Part shown: piece by piece, positions 42,991 to 52,732 of the stretch
Layout: each line of letters opens with the position of its first letter
Position numbering within the stretch: the first letter of the stretch is position 1
Assembly: GCA_944323255.1 (NCBI GenBank)
Contig: CALURU010000009.1
Span: forward strand, 35,523-99,522
Reading direction: 5' to 3'
DNA length: 64,000 bases
Origin: Candidatus Gastranaerophilales bacterium
GTDB lineage: Bacteria; Cyanobacteriota; Vampirovibrionia; Gastranaerophilales; Gastranaerophilaceae
Position numbers and translations under genes: made by a program
The notes under the pieces: generated by a model
The model's input: only the letters and a program-made list of their open reading frames with translations
Database searches by the model: none
Told to the model about the DNA's origin: nothing

Positions 42991-44259
42991 TTAAATATCG
43001 GCAGGAATTTTATTGTTTTTGAGCATTTCCATTAAAGGCTCAAGGAATTTTTCTTCATCTTCAAATTGATTTTTCAAAGAATAATATGCAATTTCAACAA
43101 GCTCTTTGCAAATTCCTATAATAGGGAATTTTCTTAATTTTGCATTTATTGCATATCTTGCGACATTATACCTAAGTTCATTAATTTCATTAAAAGAATA
43201 CTTTATAAGCATGCTGCAAACCTCTTCCAGTGCAGCAGGATTATACATAATACCTTTGTAAAGTGCAGGAATTGAATACTCAAGTCCGCCTCCGACACAA
43301 TCATGATTACGGATTTCTATGAAGTTTCTGAGTCTGACTTCCGGAAAATAAAGGTTAGAATGGAGCTGCCAATCTTCAATTTTTGCGTCAAACCCTTCAA
43401 ACCCTTTATCCATAAACTGTCTGAAAGTCATTCTTCCGTTCATGTTTACGGTTTTATTATCACGATTAATAAAAATCATCGGCGTATCAAGAAGAAGTTC
43501 TACATAATCTCTGAAGCTCATGCCGTCCTGAAATTTTGTCGCAAACCCGCATCGTTCGTTATCCGTGTTAAGCCATGCAAGTGCTCTAAAAGATTTATAT
43601 CCTGTATCTACCCCGCCCCGATAGCGTGAATTTGCAAACATAGCGGTTGCAAACGGCATCATAAGATTTGCTGTCCGGAATTTTTTCATCGCATCTTCTT
43701 CCGACTTGTAATCAACTCCGACCTGAATCCCCGCTGTTTCTCTCATCATAACGTCAGAGAGGATTCCCCACAGATAATTTGCCATTAGATGATATCTTCT
43801 CTTAGGCAAAAGCTTTATATTTTTGTACGTGGTAGTTGGAGAAACGCCTTTGTTTATGAGTTTTATGCCAAATTTATTAAGAACCGGTTTAAGCTCCGTA
43901 TCTATTTCTTCAATACGTTTTTTTAAATCCCTGATAAATTCTTGCGGTTCAATACTCAATTCAACCTGGCATCCAGGCTCAAGTGTAATCGTATCGTGAA
44001 GTTTTTTAAGCCCTATGATGTGAATATCATCCAGAATATAATCCCAGTTATCACATTTGGCAAATTCTCTTAAAAGTTCGCAAACCCCATATTCGCCGCC
44101 ATATGGTGCAACCTGACCGGTAGAATTAACAATAGGAATCCTCTCGTATTCCATACCTATTTTTTTTGTGGTTTTGCACCCGAGAATAAATTCATCAAGA
44201 AGTTCGCTATACTCTAAATGTTCTTTTATTTTTGCCGGTTTTGTCTCACAATAACTCAC
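42991..44259 (-). CDS. gshA: glutamate-cysteine ligase, GCS2 family
   Basis: A 422-residue carboxylate-amine ligase resembling the plant/proteobacterial and EgtA-type GCS2 enzymes. Seen: KKIGMEYERIP (N-terminal glutamate site), VAPYGGEYGVCELL, LEPGCQVELSIEPQ, RYHLMANYLWGILSD, MMRETAGIQVGVDY and FANSRYRGGVDTGYKSFRA. It makes gamma-glutamylcysteine, the precursor of glutathione or a storage thiol. gshB is not in the window. Two conserved Glu/Gln metal sites are present, so the enzyme should be active. Convergent with mraY and divergent from ksgA. Confidence 0.88.
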   Translation of the reverse strand: MSYCETKPAKIKEHLEYSELLDEFILGCKTTKKIGMEYERIPIVNSTGQVAPYGGEYGVCELLREFAKCDNWDYILDDIHIIGLKKLHDTITLEPGCQVELSIEPQEFIRDLKKRIEEIDTELKPVLNKFGIKLINKGVSPTTTYKNIKLLPKRRYHLMANYLWGILSDVMMRETAGIQVGVDYKSEEDAMKKFRTANLMMPFATAMFANSRYRGGVDTGYKSFRALAWLNTDNERCGFATKFQDGMSFRDYVELLLDTPMIFINRDNKTVNMNGRMTFRQFMDKGFEGFDAKIEDWQLHSNLYFPEVRLRNFIEIRNHDCVGGGLEYSIPALYKGIMYNPAALEEVCSMLIKYSFNEINELRYNVARYAINAKLRKFPIIGICKELVEIAYYSLKNQFEDEEKFLEPLMEMLKNNKIPADI

Positions 44260-44357
44260 GATATTCTCCTTTCCATATTATATCTTAAACAAGACTATAT
44301 AATTTTAGTAGAGATTATAAGTTTTAACATTTGCCTGTTTGTACTATTATGAATACT

Positions 44358-45197
44358 ATGATGGATTATTTTGAACGTGCAAAATACTTTAGGACTAAAA
44401 AAAGATTAGGTCAGAATTTTTTGATTAATCCTGAGGTAATCTCTGATATTATTGAGTTTGCTGATATAAAAAAAGATGATGTTATTTTGGAAATCGGACC
44501 GGGTGTTGGTTTTGTGACGGAAGAGCTTGTGAAGCATGCAAAAAAAGTTATAGCTGTAGAACTTGACGAGGAAGCGATAAAAGAGCTGAAAAAGCTCGAG
44601 TACAATAATCTTGAAATTATTCATAATGATATTTTAAAAACTAATCTTGCAGACTTAACGAATGAGAAAATTAAAGTAGTTGCGAACATTCCTTATTACA
44701 TAACTTCTCCTATTATTGCCCATCTTCTCGGCGAGATTGATGATTTAGACAATGCAAACAGAAATAAGATTGTGGATATAATTCTTATGGTTCAGGAGGA
44801 AGTTGCAAGAAGGATAGTTGCAGATGAAAAAAGTCCTGCAAAACAATACGGCTTGCTTTCAATTCTTTCGCAATTCTGGGCTGATTGTTCGATTTTAAGA
44901 CTGGTCGGAAGAAAATCTTTTTATCCTGCGCCTAAGGTTAATTCAGCGCTTGTCAGCCTGAAAGTTCGTCCGGAGCCTTTATTAAAGCTTAAAGATTATA
45001 AACATTTCAGAAAAACTATAAAAGCGGCATTTTCACAGAGAAGAAAAACTCTCAAAAATTGTCTTGCATCAGCCGGTTTTGACAAAACTAAAATCTCTCA
45101 AATTTTAACAGAGATGGGATTGGATGAAAATATTAGGGGTGAAAAGCTCTCAATTTCGCAGCTGGGTGAAATTTCTGAAAAATTGGCAGAAAATTAA
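44358..45197 (+). CDS. rsmA: 16S rRNA dimethyladenosine transferase KsgA/RsmA
   Basis: A 279-residue SAM methyltransferase that dimethylates two adenines near the 16S rRNA 3' end. Seen: KKRLGQNFLINPEV, motif I EIGPGVGFVTEEL, VIAVELDEEA, and catalytic NIPYYITSPI; the C-terminal helical domain follows (SQRRKTLKNCLASAG). Length fits the family. Start candidates are ATGs at 44349, 44358 and 44361; I prefer 44358 because a TATTAT box 7 nt upstream suggests a leaderless mRNA and the others sit too close to it or inside. There is no Shine-Dalgarno sequence. Confidence 0.93.
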   Translation: MMDYFERAKYFRTKKRLGQNFLINPEVISDIIEFADIKKDDVILEIGPGVGFVTEELVKHAKKVIAVELDEEAIKELKKLEYNNLEIIHNDILKTNLADLTNEKIKVVANIPYYITSPIIAHLLGEIDDLDNANRNKIVDIILMVQEEVARRIVADEKSPAKQYGLLSILSQFWADCSILRLVGRKSFYPAPKVNSALVSLKVRPEPLLKLKDYKHFRKTIKAAFSQRRKTLKNCLASAGFDKTKISQILTEMGLDENIRGEKLSISQLGEISEKLAEN

Positions 45198-45263
45198 TTA
45201 AAACTTTCAACTCTTTTTTTATTATGTTATATTTTAAAATAATAAAGAAAAGAGGATTTTGTT

Positions 45264-46322
45264 ATGTATTATCAAGGCTTAATTAATAAGTACAGAAAGT
45301 ATTTGCCGGTAAGTGATTCTACGCCGGTTGTAACTTTGAATGAAGGGAATACGCCTTTAATCAAAGCAGAAAATCTTGCAAAAAAAATAGGATTGGAAGC
45401 AAATATTTATTTGAAGTTTGAAGGCTGTAATCCGACGGGAAGCTTTAAAGACAGAGGCATGACAATGGCTGTAACCAAGGCAAAGGAAGCCGGAGCAGGT
45501 GCAATTATTTGCGCATCAACCGGAAATACTTCTGCTTCTGCCGCCGCATACGGAGCAAGAGCGGGAATTAAAACTTTTGTACTTATACCGGACGGTTATA
45601 TTGCACTCGGAAAACTTTCGCAAGCCATGATGTACGGCGCAGAAATTATTGCGATTCAGGGTAATTTTGATCAGGCACTTGAATGCGTGAGAGAAATTTC
45701 TTCAACTCACCCCATTACGCTTGTAAACTCTGTCAATCCTTACCGTATTGAAGGGCAGAAAACAGGCGCATTTGAAATATGCGATGCCTTAGGCAAAGCT
45801 CCCGAGTACCACTTTATACCTGTAGGCAATGCCGGAAATATTACTGCTTACTGGAAGGGTTATAAAGAATATTATGCAGAAGGAACTATTAAGAATTTAC
45901 CTAAAATGATGGGCTATGAGGCGGAAGGATCTGCGGCAATTGTTAGAGGCGAAAGAATTATGAAGCCTGAAACTTTTGCAACAGCAATAAGAATCGGTAA
46001 TCCTGCAAGCTGGAAGCAGGCAGAAGCAGCAAGAGATGAGAGCAAAGGTAAAATTGGCTGCGTAAACGATGAAAAAATTGCAGAAGCTTATAAAATGCTC
46101 GCTTCTACGGAAGGTATTCTATGTGAACCTGCAAGTGCTGCCTCTGTTGCGGGACTAATTCAGGCACACTCTCAGGGGCTTGTAAAAGAGGGAACAGACA
46201 TTGTATGTATTCTTACAGGAAACGGGCTTAAAGATCCTGACAATGCAATCAAGTATTCAAATGCTGACGTTAAAAAGACTTCGGCTGACATAAAAGACGT
46301 TTTGAAAGCTATGGGTATATAG
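45264..46322 (+). CDS. thrC: threonine synthase
   Basis: A 352-residue fold-type II PLP enzyme converting O-phosphohomoserine to threonine. Seen: [15 protein letters not shown], the PLP-lysine motif [24 protein letters not shown], the phosphate-binding glycine loop [12 protein letters not shown] and [11 protein letters not shown] near the end. The compact length corresponds to the short bacterial/cyanobacterial class. AGAGGA lies 9 nt before the ATG. proB starts 2 bp after the stop, so thrC and proB form an operon of amino-acid genes. Confidence 0.95.
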   Translation: MYYQGLINKYRKYLPVSDSTPVVTLNEGNTPLIKAENLAKKIGLEANIYLKFEGCNPTGSFKDRGMTMAVTKAKEAGAGAIICASTGNTSASAAAYGARAGIKTFVLIPDGYIALGKLSQAMMYGAEIIAIQGNFDQALECVREISSTHPITLVNSVNPYRIEGQKTGAFEICDALGKAPEYHFIPVGNAGNITAYWKGYKEYYAEGTIKNLPKMMGYEAEGSAAIVRGERIMKPETFATAIRIGNPASWKQAEAARDESKGKIGCVNDEKIAEAYKMLASTEGILCEPASAASVAGLIQAHSQGLVKEGTDIVCILTGNGLKDPDNAIKYSNADVKKTSADIKDVLKAMGI

Positions 46323-46324
46323 TT

Positions 46325-47470
46325 ATGAACAGAGAAGAATTTGTAAACGCTAAAAGAATTGTTATAAAGCTCGGTACAAATGTTTTAAGAAATGCTGATG
46401 GTGAAGTTGCGATTTCCAGAATATATTCTTTTATAGAAGATATAGCAAAACTTGTAAAAGCGGGTAAAGAAGTTATTCTGGTTACAAGCGGCGCAGTAGG
46501 ACTTGGAAAAAAGAAATTAAATCTTGAATCTACTGCCGAAGATGGCGTAAAACAAGCCTGTGCAGCCGTCGGACAAAGCCGTTTAATGTCTTTTTATGAA
46601 AACGGGTTCGGAATTTATGATATTCCAATTGCGCAAATTCTTTTGACGGAGGATGATTTTTCTCTAAGATACAGATATTTAAGTCTTAGAACAACCTTGA
46701 ATAAAATTCTTGAATTTGGTGTTGTTCCTATTATTAATCAGAATGATACTGTTTCTACAATAAAAATGAACCAGATTATGTCTGGAATCAAGGTCTGTTT
46801 TTCAGATAACGATAAGCTTTCTGCACTCGTCTCCAGCGAATTGGATGCGGATTTATTAATAATTTTGTCTGATATAGACGGACTTTATACTGCAAATCCT
46901 AAGACCAATCCTGATGCGGAATTAATAAAAGAAGTTCAAGGCGTGACAGACAGTATTATGGCACTCGGAACAGATGCTTCTGAAGGCGGAAGAGGCGGTA
47001 TGAGGACAAAACTCGAAGCAGCTAAGCTTGTTACAAGATTCGGAGGAAAGGTGCTTATCGCTAACGGAAAAATCCCTTATGTAATCAGCAAGATTTTTGA
47101 TAAAGAAGATATCGGAACAATGTTTCTTCCGACAAGCGAAAATCTTCCTGATAAAAAACGCTGGATTGGATATGCGACAAATATTATTGGCGGTCTGGTT
47201 GTAAACGACGGCGCTAAAAAAGCTATCCTTGAAAAATGCTCAAGCCTTCTGCCTATAGGAATTATAAATGTAATTAACGATTTTAAGCAGGGTGAAGTTG
47301 TTTCAATAATGGATGAAAATAATGTAGAATTTGCCCGAGGGATGGTGAATTACAATTCACAGGAATGCAGAATGATTGTCGGAGCGCATTCTAACAATAT
47401 TGAAAATATTCTCGGGTATAAGAATTATGATGCCGTAATAACAAGAGATAATATTACAGGCTTAGTTTAA
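46325..47470 (+). CDS. proB: glutamate 5-kinase with PUA domain
   Basis: A 381-residue enzyme, first step of proline synthesis (glutamate to gamma-glutamyl phosphate). Seen: amino-acid-kinase domain with RIVIKLGTNVLRN, ILVTSGAVGLGKKK, IINQNDTVST, FSDNDKLSALVSS and GRGGMRTKLEAAK, then a C-terminal PUA domain (about residues 285-370) as in E. coli ProB. It follows thrC by 2 bp. proA is not in the window. It is convergent with rseP; no clear terminator appears between them. Confidence 0.95.
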   Translation: MNREEFVNAKRIVIKLGTNVLRNADGEVAISRIYSFIEDIAKLVKAGKEVILVTSGAVGLGKKKLNLESTAEDGVKQACAAVGQSRLMSFYENGFGIYDIPIAQILLTEDDFSLRYRYLSLRTTLNKILEFGVVPIINQNDTVSTIKMNQIMSGIKVCFSDNDKLSALVSSELDADLLIILSDIDGLYTANPKTNPDAELIKEVQGVTDSIMALGTDASEGGRGGMRTKLEAAKLVTRFGGKVLIANGKIPYVISKIFDKEDIGTMFLPTSENLPDKKRWIGYATNIIGGLVVNDGAKKAILEKCSSLLPIGIINVINDFKQGEVVSIMDENNVEFARGMVNYNSQECRMIVGAHSNNIENILGYKNYDAVITRDNITGLV

Positions 47471-47498
47471 CTTTTTGTGCTTATCTTTTGTATCTTTT

Positions 47499-48860
47499 TT
47501 ATCTTCTAATAAGCAGAGTTATATCATTAAATACAACAAAAATCATTAAGATTATGAGTAATGAGAAGAATATTGAAGATATGATTTCAATAATTTTTTC
47601 ATCAAGCGGTCGTCCTATAATTTTTTCTATAATTAAGAACATTAAATGTCCGCCGTCAAGTGCCGGAATAGGAAGTATATTCAAGATTGCAAGGTTCATA
47701 GAAATCAGTGCTGCAAGAAGGATTCCGGAGGCTTTTCCGCTCTTTTCAATCATGTCTCCGCCGATTTTTGTAATTGCAACAACGCCATGCATATCTTTGA
47801 GAGGAATATTTCCGGTAAACAATTGACCGAGAGAATACATCATCATGTATGTGTTATCCCGGAGATAAATACAGCTTTCTTTTATAATCGCTTTTGGAGT
47901 TCTGGTTGCAATCATTGTTTGCTGCGAACCGAGAACAATCCCTATAACACCTTCGCTATCCGGATAAATTGGTTTAAGTTCAATTGTCTTGCCATCTCTT
48001 AATACAGTCAGGTTTATCGGATGAATGTCATCAGAAAGAACTTTTGCAACATCATACATTGTATACTTGCCGTCAGAAGTGTAAGTTTTCTTACCTTCAA
48101 TTTCTTTTCTTAAATTATCAAGATTGGATTCTACTGTTATACCCTCTTTTTTAAAATACTTAGCACCTTTGAGCGCATATTTATCCATTGTAATAATATC
48201 TCTGGAAACTTTTTCCGGAAGTCTTATGGCAATTCCTTCCGGGATAATTTCGTCTTTGGATAAGCCCGGATTAAGGTCTTTTAGTTTGTCATAATTTTCA
48301 TTAACAGTTTTTTCGGAAACAATTCCGTTAGATTTTGCACTGTTTTTTACTATTGTAATAAGTGAATATGCATTATTAATGTCACACCCGTTTGCTTTCA
48401 GAATTCTATCCCCTTCTCTAAGCCCGGACTGCCAGATACTTGCTGTTTTAGGAGCATTTATTTGTGTTGCATATATCTCATAATTTCCTGAAGGGAGTTT
48501 GTGTGAGACAATTGCTACAAACATTACAAGTGCTACTGCGCAAATAACGTTAGCAATTACACCTGCTGTAACCACAATAGCCCTTTGCCATACAGGTTTG
48601 TTAGCAAATCTTTCGGGAGAATCTTTAGGCAGGTCGCAGTCTTTTTCATCATCAGGAAAAGAAACGTATCCGCCCAGCAAGAATGCATGTACAAGAATTT
48701 CAATATCGCCGACCTTTCTCTTATATAACGTCGGACCAATAGGCAGCCCGAAGCCAAATTTATCAACTCTTATACCAAATGCTCTGGCCGCAAGAAAATG
48801 TCCCGCTTCGTGTACAAGGATTAGTAAACTCAAAAGTAAAATCATTATGATAATTGACAT
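47499..48860 (-). CDS. rseP: site-2 zinc metalloprotease RseP-like
   Basis: A 453-residue inner-membrane protease that cleaves membrane-bound proteins within the bilayer. Seen: HEAGH at residues 17-21 (zinc ligands and catalytic Glu), GFGLPIGPTLYKR, a central periplasmic part with PDZ-like segments (LREGDRILKANG; EGVIGIVLGSQQ), and the third zinc ligand in LNILPIPALDGGHLMF. It is longer than many bacterial homologues because of an insertion of about 100 residues between the two membrane halves. Divergent from coaD. Targets such as anti-sigma factors are typical for the family but none is known here. Confidence 0.92.
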   Translation of the reverse strand: MSIIIMILLLSLLILVHEAGHFLAARAFGIRVDKFGFGLPIGPTLYKRKVGDIEILVHAFLLGGYVSFPDDEKDCDLPKDSPERFANKPVWQRAIVVTAGVIANVICAVALVMFVAIVSHKLPSGNYEIYATQINAPKTASIWQSGLREGDRILKANGCDINNAYSLITIVKNSAKSNGIVSEKTVNENYDKLKDLNPGLSKDEIIPEGIAIRLPEKVSRDIITMDKYALKGAKYFKKEGITVESNLDNLRKEIEGKKTYTSDGKYTMYDVAKVLSDDIHPINLTVLRDGKTIELKPIYPDSEGVIGIVLGSQQTMIATRTPKAIIKESCIYLRDNTYMMMYSLGQLFTGNIPLKDMHGVVAITKIGGDMIEKSGKASGILLAALISMNLAILNILPIPALDGGHLMFLIIEKIIGRPLDEKIIEIISSIFFSLLIILMIFVVFNDITLLIRR

Positions 48861-48947
48861 TATTTATTCTCCCCCGTGTTTGGTTTTTATAATAGCATAA
48901 ACAAATTGCTCATGGTATAATTATTGAGCAATAAAACAGGAGTAAAA

Positions 48948-49421
48948 ATGACTATCGCAATATATCCGGGAAGTTTTGACCCGATTACAAACGGACACAT
49001 AGATATCTTAAAAAGCGGCGCTGAAATATTTGACAAAGTTATTATTGCCGTTTCATATAATGCTAATAAGCAGGGCTTTTTGCCAATTAATATAAGAACG
49101 GAATTGATAAAAGAAGCTGTCAAGGATATTCCGAATGTTGAAGTAGATTCATTTGAGGGGTTGACAGTTGAGTATGCTAAAAAAATCGGTGCAAAAGTTT
49201 TGCTTCGAGGTTTGAGAACATCTTTTGACTTTGAATATGAAATGCAACTTTCGCAAACAAACCATGCTTTGTATAACGATATAAAAACGGTGTTTTTGAT
49301 TACTAAACCGGAATTTAACTACATATCTTCTTCCTGCGTAAGAGAGATTTTATTAAATAAAGGCGATATTTCGGGTTTTGTTCCTGAAGCTGTTTATAAA
49401 TATTTAGATAAATCTTTTTAA
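48948..49421 (+). CDS. coaD: phosphopantetheine adenylyltransferase
   Basis: A 157-residue nucleotidyltransferase, penultimate step of CoA synthesis. Seen: AIYPGSFDPITNGHIDIL (HxGH-like nucleotide site), LLRGLRTSFDFEYE, and ISSSCVREILLNKGDISGFVP (ISSS loop). The ATG at 48948 is chosen because AGGAG lies 7 nt upstream and a TATAAT at 48916-48921 gives a 20-25-nt leader. Length matches the family. It is followed by the radical SAM gene 47 bp downstream. Confidence 0.96.
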   Translation: MTIAIYPGSFDPITNGHIDILKSGAEIFDKVIIAVSYNANKQGFLPINIRTELIKEAVKDIPNVEVDSFEGLTVEYAKKIGAKVLLRGLRTSFDFEYEMQLSQTNHALYNDIKTVFLITKPEFNYISSSCVREILLNKGDISGFVPEAVYKYLDKSF

Positions 49422-49468
49422 TTTTTGGTGTTATTTTTATACTATAATTTTTTCAGGAGGTAATGAAA

Positions 49469-50098
49469 ATGTATACACTGGTTTATTCTATAGACAATAC
49501 CCGCAATCCGGAAACGGTGTATGTTAATCTTACCAATTCCTGCACAAATTCTTGTATTTTTTGTCTGAGAAATCAAAAAGACGATGTTTGCGGCGCTCAA
49601 ATGTGGCATGATGATAATTATCAGCTTGAAGATATTATCAAACAGTTTGAAAATTATAATCCGACTCCGAAAAATGTGGTTTTCTGTGGCTATGGAGAAC
49701 CGTTCCTGAGGCGTGAGATGATGAAGGAATTTTGTAAGTATTTGAGAACAAATTATCCGGAAATCAAAATAAGAGTTAATACAAACGGACACGCAAATGC
49801 GATTTATAAAACAAATGTCGCAGCAGAATTCAAAGGTTTAATAGATTCTGTTTCTGTTAGTTTGAATGCATCTAGCGAAAATGATTATGATAAAATTTGC
49901 AAACCAAAAATTAAAAATGCATACGAAGAAGTAAAGAAGTTTATTCTGGCATGTGTAAATGAAGGTATGGAAGTTACCGCTTCTGTCGTTACAGGGTTTG
50001 ATAAAATACATTATATAGACGTATCAGAATGCGAAAAAATAGCAAAAGAACTCGGAGCAAAATTCCGTAACAGAGAATTTATTGAAAACGGGTACTAA
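49469..50098 (+). CDS. TatD-linked radical SAM protein
   Basis: A 209-residue small radical SAM protein. Seen: YVNLTNSCTNSCIFCLRN with the CxxxCxxC cluster motif, VVFCGYGEPFLR (SAM-binding GE motif) and IRVNTNGHAN. Proteins of this type are often encoded beside or fused to TatD nucleases; no tatD gene is adjacent here. Reaction unknown. AGGAGG at 49455-49460 decides the start: the ATG at 49469 (8 nt spacing) is better than the ATG at 49463 (2 nt). The next gene begins 8 bp after the stop. Confidence 0.82.
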   Translation: MYTLVYSIDNTRNPETVYVNLTNSCTNSCIFCLRNQKDDVCGAQMWHDDNYQLEDIIKQFENYNPTPKNVVFCGYGEPFLRREMMKEFCKYLRTNYPEIKIRVNTNGHANAIYKTNVAAEFKGLIDSVSVSLNASSENDYDKICKPKIKNAYEEVKKFILACVNEGMEVTASVVTGFDKIHYIDVSECEKIAKELGAKFRNREFIENGY

Positions 50099-50106
50099 GG
50101 AGAAGT

Positions 50107-50592
50107 ATGAAAGTCCAACAGATACAAACACAAAATTTTGCAAGAAAACAAAGGTTTTTATCAATTGATGGTACGGTAAATGTCCAAAAACTTTTAAACA
50201 AAATGAATAGTGAAACTGTTTGTAAAACAGCTGGTGATACATTTGAGTCAAAAGTTTTGGGAAGAATTAATATAAAAAATGAAGCAGGATTTACAGACAA
50301 GAGATTTTTACTTGCAAAATCAAATAAGCTTTTTGGAGAATCTACTCTGGATTTTGATAAAACAAAACTCGTTATAGATAACACAAACGGTGAAATTACA
50401 GAATACAAAAAACCGTTTTTTAAAAGTTGGAGAGAGGTTCTTTCTAAGGCAGAGGATTTGATTTTTACTGCTGTTAATAACTTTGATAACAACGAAATTG
50501 TGAAAAAAAAATTTGTAAAAGTAAGCGGTTTTACTTCTGAAGGTGCACAAAAATTACAAAATATTGCTAATAATATAACAAATAAAAATTAA
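50107..50592 (+). CDS. hypothetical protein between radical SAM gene and maf
   Basis: A 161-residue soluble protein I do not recognise. It starts MKVQQIQTQNFARKQRFLS and is rich in Lys and Asn, with a mixed alpha/beta look and no signal peptide. AAGGAG lies 4 nt before the ATG and the gene sits in a tight row with its neighbours (8-bp gap before, 8-bp gap after), which supports that it is real and cotranscribed with the radical SAM and maf genes. The N-terminal QNF(A)RKQRF segment is reminiscent of the short F-K/R motifs seen in other hypothetical proteins of this window. Confidence 0.7.
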   Translation: MKVQQIQTQNFARKQRFLSIDGTVNVQKLLNKMNSETVCKTAGDTFESKVLGRINIKNEAGFTDKRFLLAKSNKLFGESTLDFDKTKLVIDNTNGEITEYKKPFFKSWREVLSKAEDLIFTAVNNFDNNEIVKKKFVKVSGFTSEGAQKLQNIANNITNKN

Positions 50593-50600
50593 GGAGTCGT

Positions 50601-51173
50601 ATGAAACTGATTCTTGCATCGAATTCTCCCAGGAGAAAAAAAATACTTGAAGATTTAGGGTTAAAATTTGAAGTAGTTCCTTCAAATTATGATGAAAAAT
50701 TACCGGATGATAATTTTTCTTACGAAAAAATAGAAGATCTTGCAACAAAAAAATGTCTTGACGTTTCTAACCGTTCGGATAAAGATTCTGTTATTCTTGC
50801 GGCAGACACGGTTGTTGTTTTGCATAATAAAATACTCGGGAAACCCCACTCAAAAGAAGAAGCATTTGAAATGCTCAAGTCGCTTTCTAGCCAAACGCAC
50901 TCTGTCGTAACTTCTATCTGCGGAATTAATACAAAAACAAACAGAGCCGCTGTTTTATCCACAACAAGCTATGTACGCTTTAATGAACTTTCGGATTATA
51001 TTATACACTACTACATCGATACGCATAATCCTTTAGACAAAGCCGGAAGCTACGGCATACAAGAACTTCCCCCAAATTTTATTGAAAAATATGAAGGAAG
51101 TTTTGAAAATATTGTAGGACTTGACCCGGAAGCCGTAAGTGCGGTTTTAAAACAAATCGAGTACAAAAATTAA
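50601..51173 (+). CDS. maf: Maf-family nucleotide pyrophosphatase
   Basis: A 190-residue house-cleaning enzyme that hydrolyses non-canonical or regular nucleoside triphosphates (dTTP/UTP or m7GTP types). Seen: LILASNSPRRKKILEDLG at the N-terminus, the catalytic Asp in LAADTVVVL, GKPHSKEEAFEML, SQTHSVVTSI and DKAGSYGIQE. Length fits. AAGGAG lies 6 nt before the ATG. It is the last gene of a coaD-side run; behind it lies a 417-bp repeat region. Together with rdgB at 57212 it would purge abnormal nucleotides. Confidence 0.94.
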   Translation: MKLILASNSPRRKKILEDLGLKFEVVPSNYDEKLPDDNFSYEKIEDLATKKCLDVSNRSDKDSVILAADTVVVLHNKILGKPHSKEEAFEMLKSLSSQTHSVVTSICGINTKTNRAAVLSTTSYVRFNELSDYIIHYYIDTHNPLDKAGSYGIQELPPNFIEKYEGSFENIVGLDPEAVSAVLKQIEYKN

Positions 51174-51590
51174 TTTGTCTGTTACCTTGAACTCGTACTG
51201 TATAAATAGTAAAGTTTTAGGGATTCTTCGCCCCTGTATTGTTATCGGGCTCAGAATGACACAATAATTTATATAGATTGTAGGTGGGTAAAGCGTAAGC
51301 GTGCCCACCCAAAAAAGAAAAGAAAGTTTTTGTCGGTTTAGTAAAGCCGACCTACAACTCTGGATGCTGGACTCAAAATGACAGCAATCCAGGGAAAAGT
51401 AGGTCAGGTTTTACCTGACAATAACTCTAATAAACTTATTAAACTTTTTTCCGGTAAGATCCCGAAATGGGTAAATAAAACTTGTAGGTTTTACGCTTTA
51501 CTACCCGCATGATTGAAGAAAATTCGGGATGACATTATAGCTATATTTCAAGCATATTTTCTGTAAAGTTGTATATAAGTCCCATCTTAA
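51174..51590. repeat. intergenic repeat cluster
   Basis: No gene is supported. In order: a hairpin GTGGGTA/GCCCACCC at 51280-51310, GTCGGTTT/AAGCCGACC at 51332-51355, GTCAGGT/ACCTGAC at 51399-51425, and the 51-bp block at 51533-51583 shared with 41309-41359. Fragments such as TCAGAATGACA and CTCAAAATGACAG are further repeat debris. The cluster separates convergent maf and the S1 gene. Confidence 0.85.
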
Positions 51591-52649
51591 TTATGTTTCA
51601 CTATCCGGAAGTCCGAGAGAAATACGCTTGTCTTTCGGATTAAATTTAACAATCTTTGTGTTAATTTTATCATTAGCACTTAAAATACAATTGTTTTTAT
51701 TCTGATATTCTGCAAGAGCCGTCTGCGGAAGCAGCGCCTCAACCCCCGGAAGAACTTCCACAAAAGCCCCAAATGGTTTTATTCTGGTGATAACACCCTC
51801 TTTTATATCGCCTTCCTTTAGCTCTTCTTCTGCTCTAATCCACGGATCAGGCTCTGTATTTTTAAGACTCAAGCTTATTCTCTGTTTGTTGTAATCGATA
51901 TCTATAATTTCAACATTGATTTCCTGCCCGACTTTCAATAAGTCAGTCGGGTGTTCAACCCATTTCCAGGAAATTTGGGAAAGTGGGAGCAGGCAGTCAA
52001 CTCCGCCTACATTGACAAAAGCTCCAAAATCCGTTATTCTGACAACTTCACCTTTGACAATCTGCCCGACTTCTACCTGTTCAAACACGTTTTTACGGGT
52101 TTCTGCCATATTGGTTTCAAAGACTTTTCTGTTTGATAATATGAGATTATTTTGGGATTTGTCAAGAGACAGAATTTTAACTTCGATTTTGTCTCCCGGA
52201 TTGCAGATTGTTTCTCTTGCGCACAATTGACCTTGCGGTATAAAGCCTTGTACACCGGAAACATCTGCTACCACTCCGCCTTTAACAACTTGTGATACAA
52301 TAACTGCTATTGTCTCGTCAGCTTCTTTAATTTTTTCAAGTTCTGCCCAGGTATGCGCCAGATGAACTTTCTTGTATGAAAGAGTGAATTTTCCGTTTTC
52401 ATCACAATCCTGTGTTATTAAAAACTCGTATTCCGTATTTAATTTCAACACATCTTCAACTCTGGCTTTTTTGTCCGAAGAAACTTCGTAAGCCGGAACA
52501 AATGCGCTGCTCTTAGAGCCAATGTCTACAATTGCTCCGTCTGATTCATAAGCGCATACTACACCTTTTACAATATCTCCCCGCTTAAAATTGTAATCGT
52601 ATTTAGCAAGAAGAGCCTCAAAATCAATATCTGAATACTGTTCAACCAT
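51591..52649 (-). CDS. rpsA: 30S ribosomal protein S1 homologue
   Basis: A 352-residue RNA-binding protein with four S1 (OB-fold) domains: about 18-85 (GDIVKGVVCAYESDGAIVDI), 100-165 (degenerate), 185-255 (VGQIVKGEVVRITDFGAFV) and 270-340 (EGDIKEGVITRIKPFGAFV). E. coli S1 has six, cyanobacterial S1 about three. S1 helps load mRNA onto the 30S subunit, which matters here because several genes seem leaderless. The start at the ATG at 52649 is set by AAGGAGA 7 nt upstream; a frame nine codons longer lacks a site. Confidence 0.92.
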   Translation of the reverse strand: MVEQYSDIDFEALLAKYDYNFKRGDIVKGVVCAYESDGAIVDIGSKSSAFVPAYEVSSDKKARVEDVLKLNTEYEFLITQDCDENGKFTLSYKKVHLAHTWAELEKIKEADETIAVIVSQVVKGGVVADVSGVQGFIPQGQLCARETICNPGDKIEVKILSLDKSQNNLILSNRKVFETNMAETRKNVFEQVEVGQIVKGEVVRITDFGAFVNVGGVDCLLPLSQISWKWVEHPTDLLKVGQEINVEIIDIDYNKQRISLSLKNTEPDPWIRAEEELKEGDIKEGVITRIKPFGAFVEVLPGVEALLPQTALAEYQNKNNCILSANDKINTKIVKFNPKDKRISLGLPDSET

Positions 52650-52732
52650 GCGTATTCTCCTTTTCCAAATAAACACGTGGGTATTATATCATATTTAGGC
52701 GATTTCGGCAATAGGCATGTAGTTTTTGTAGG

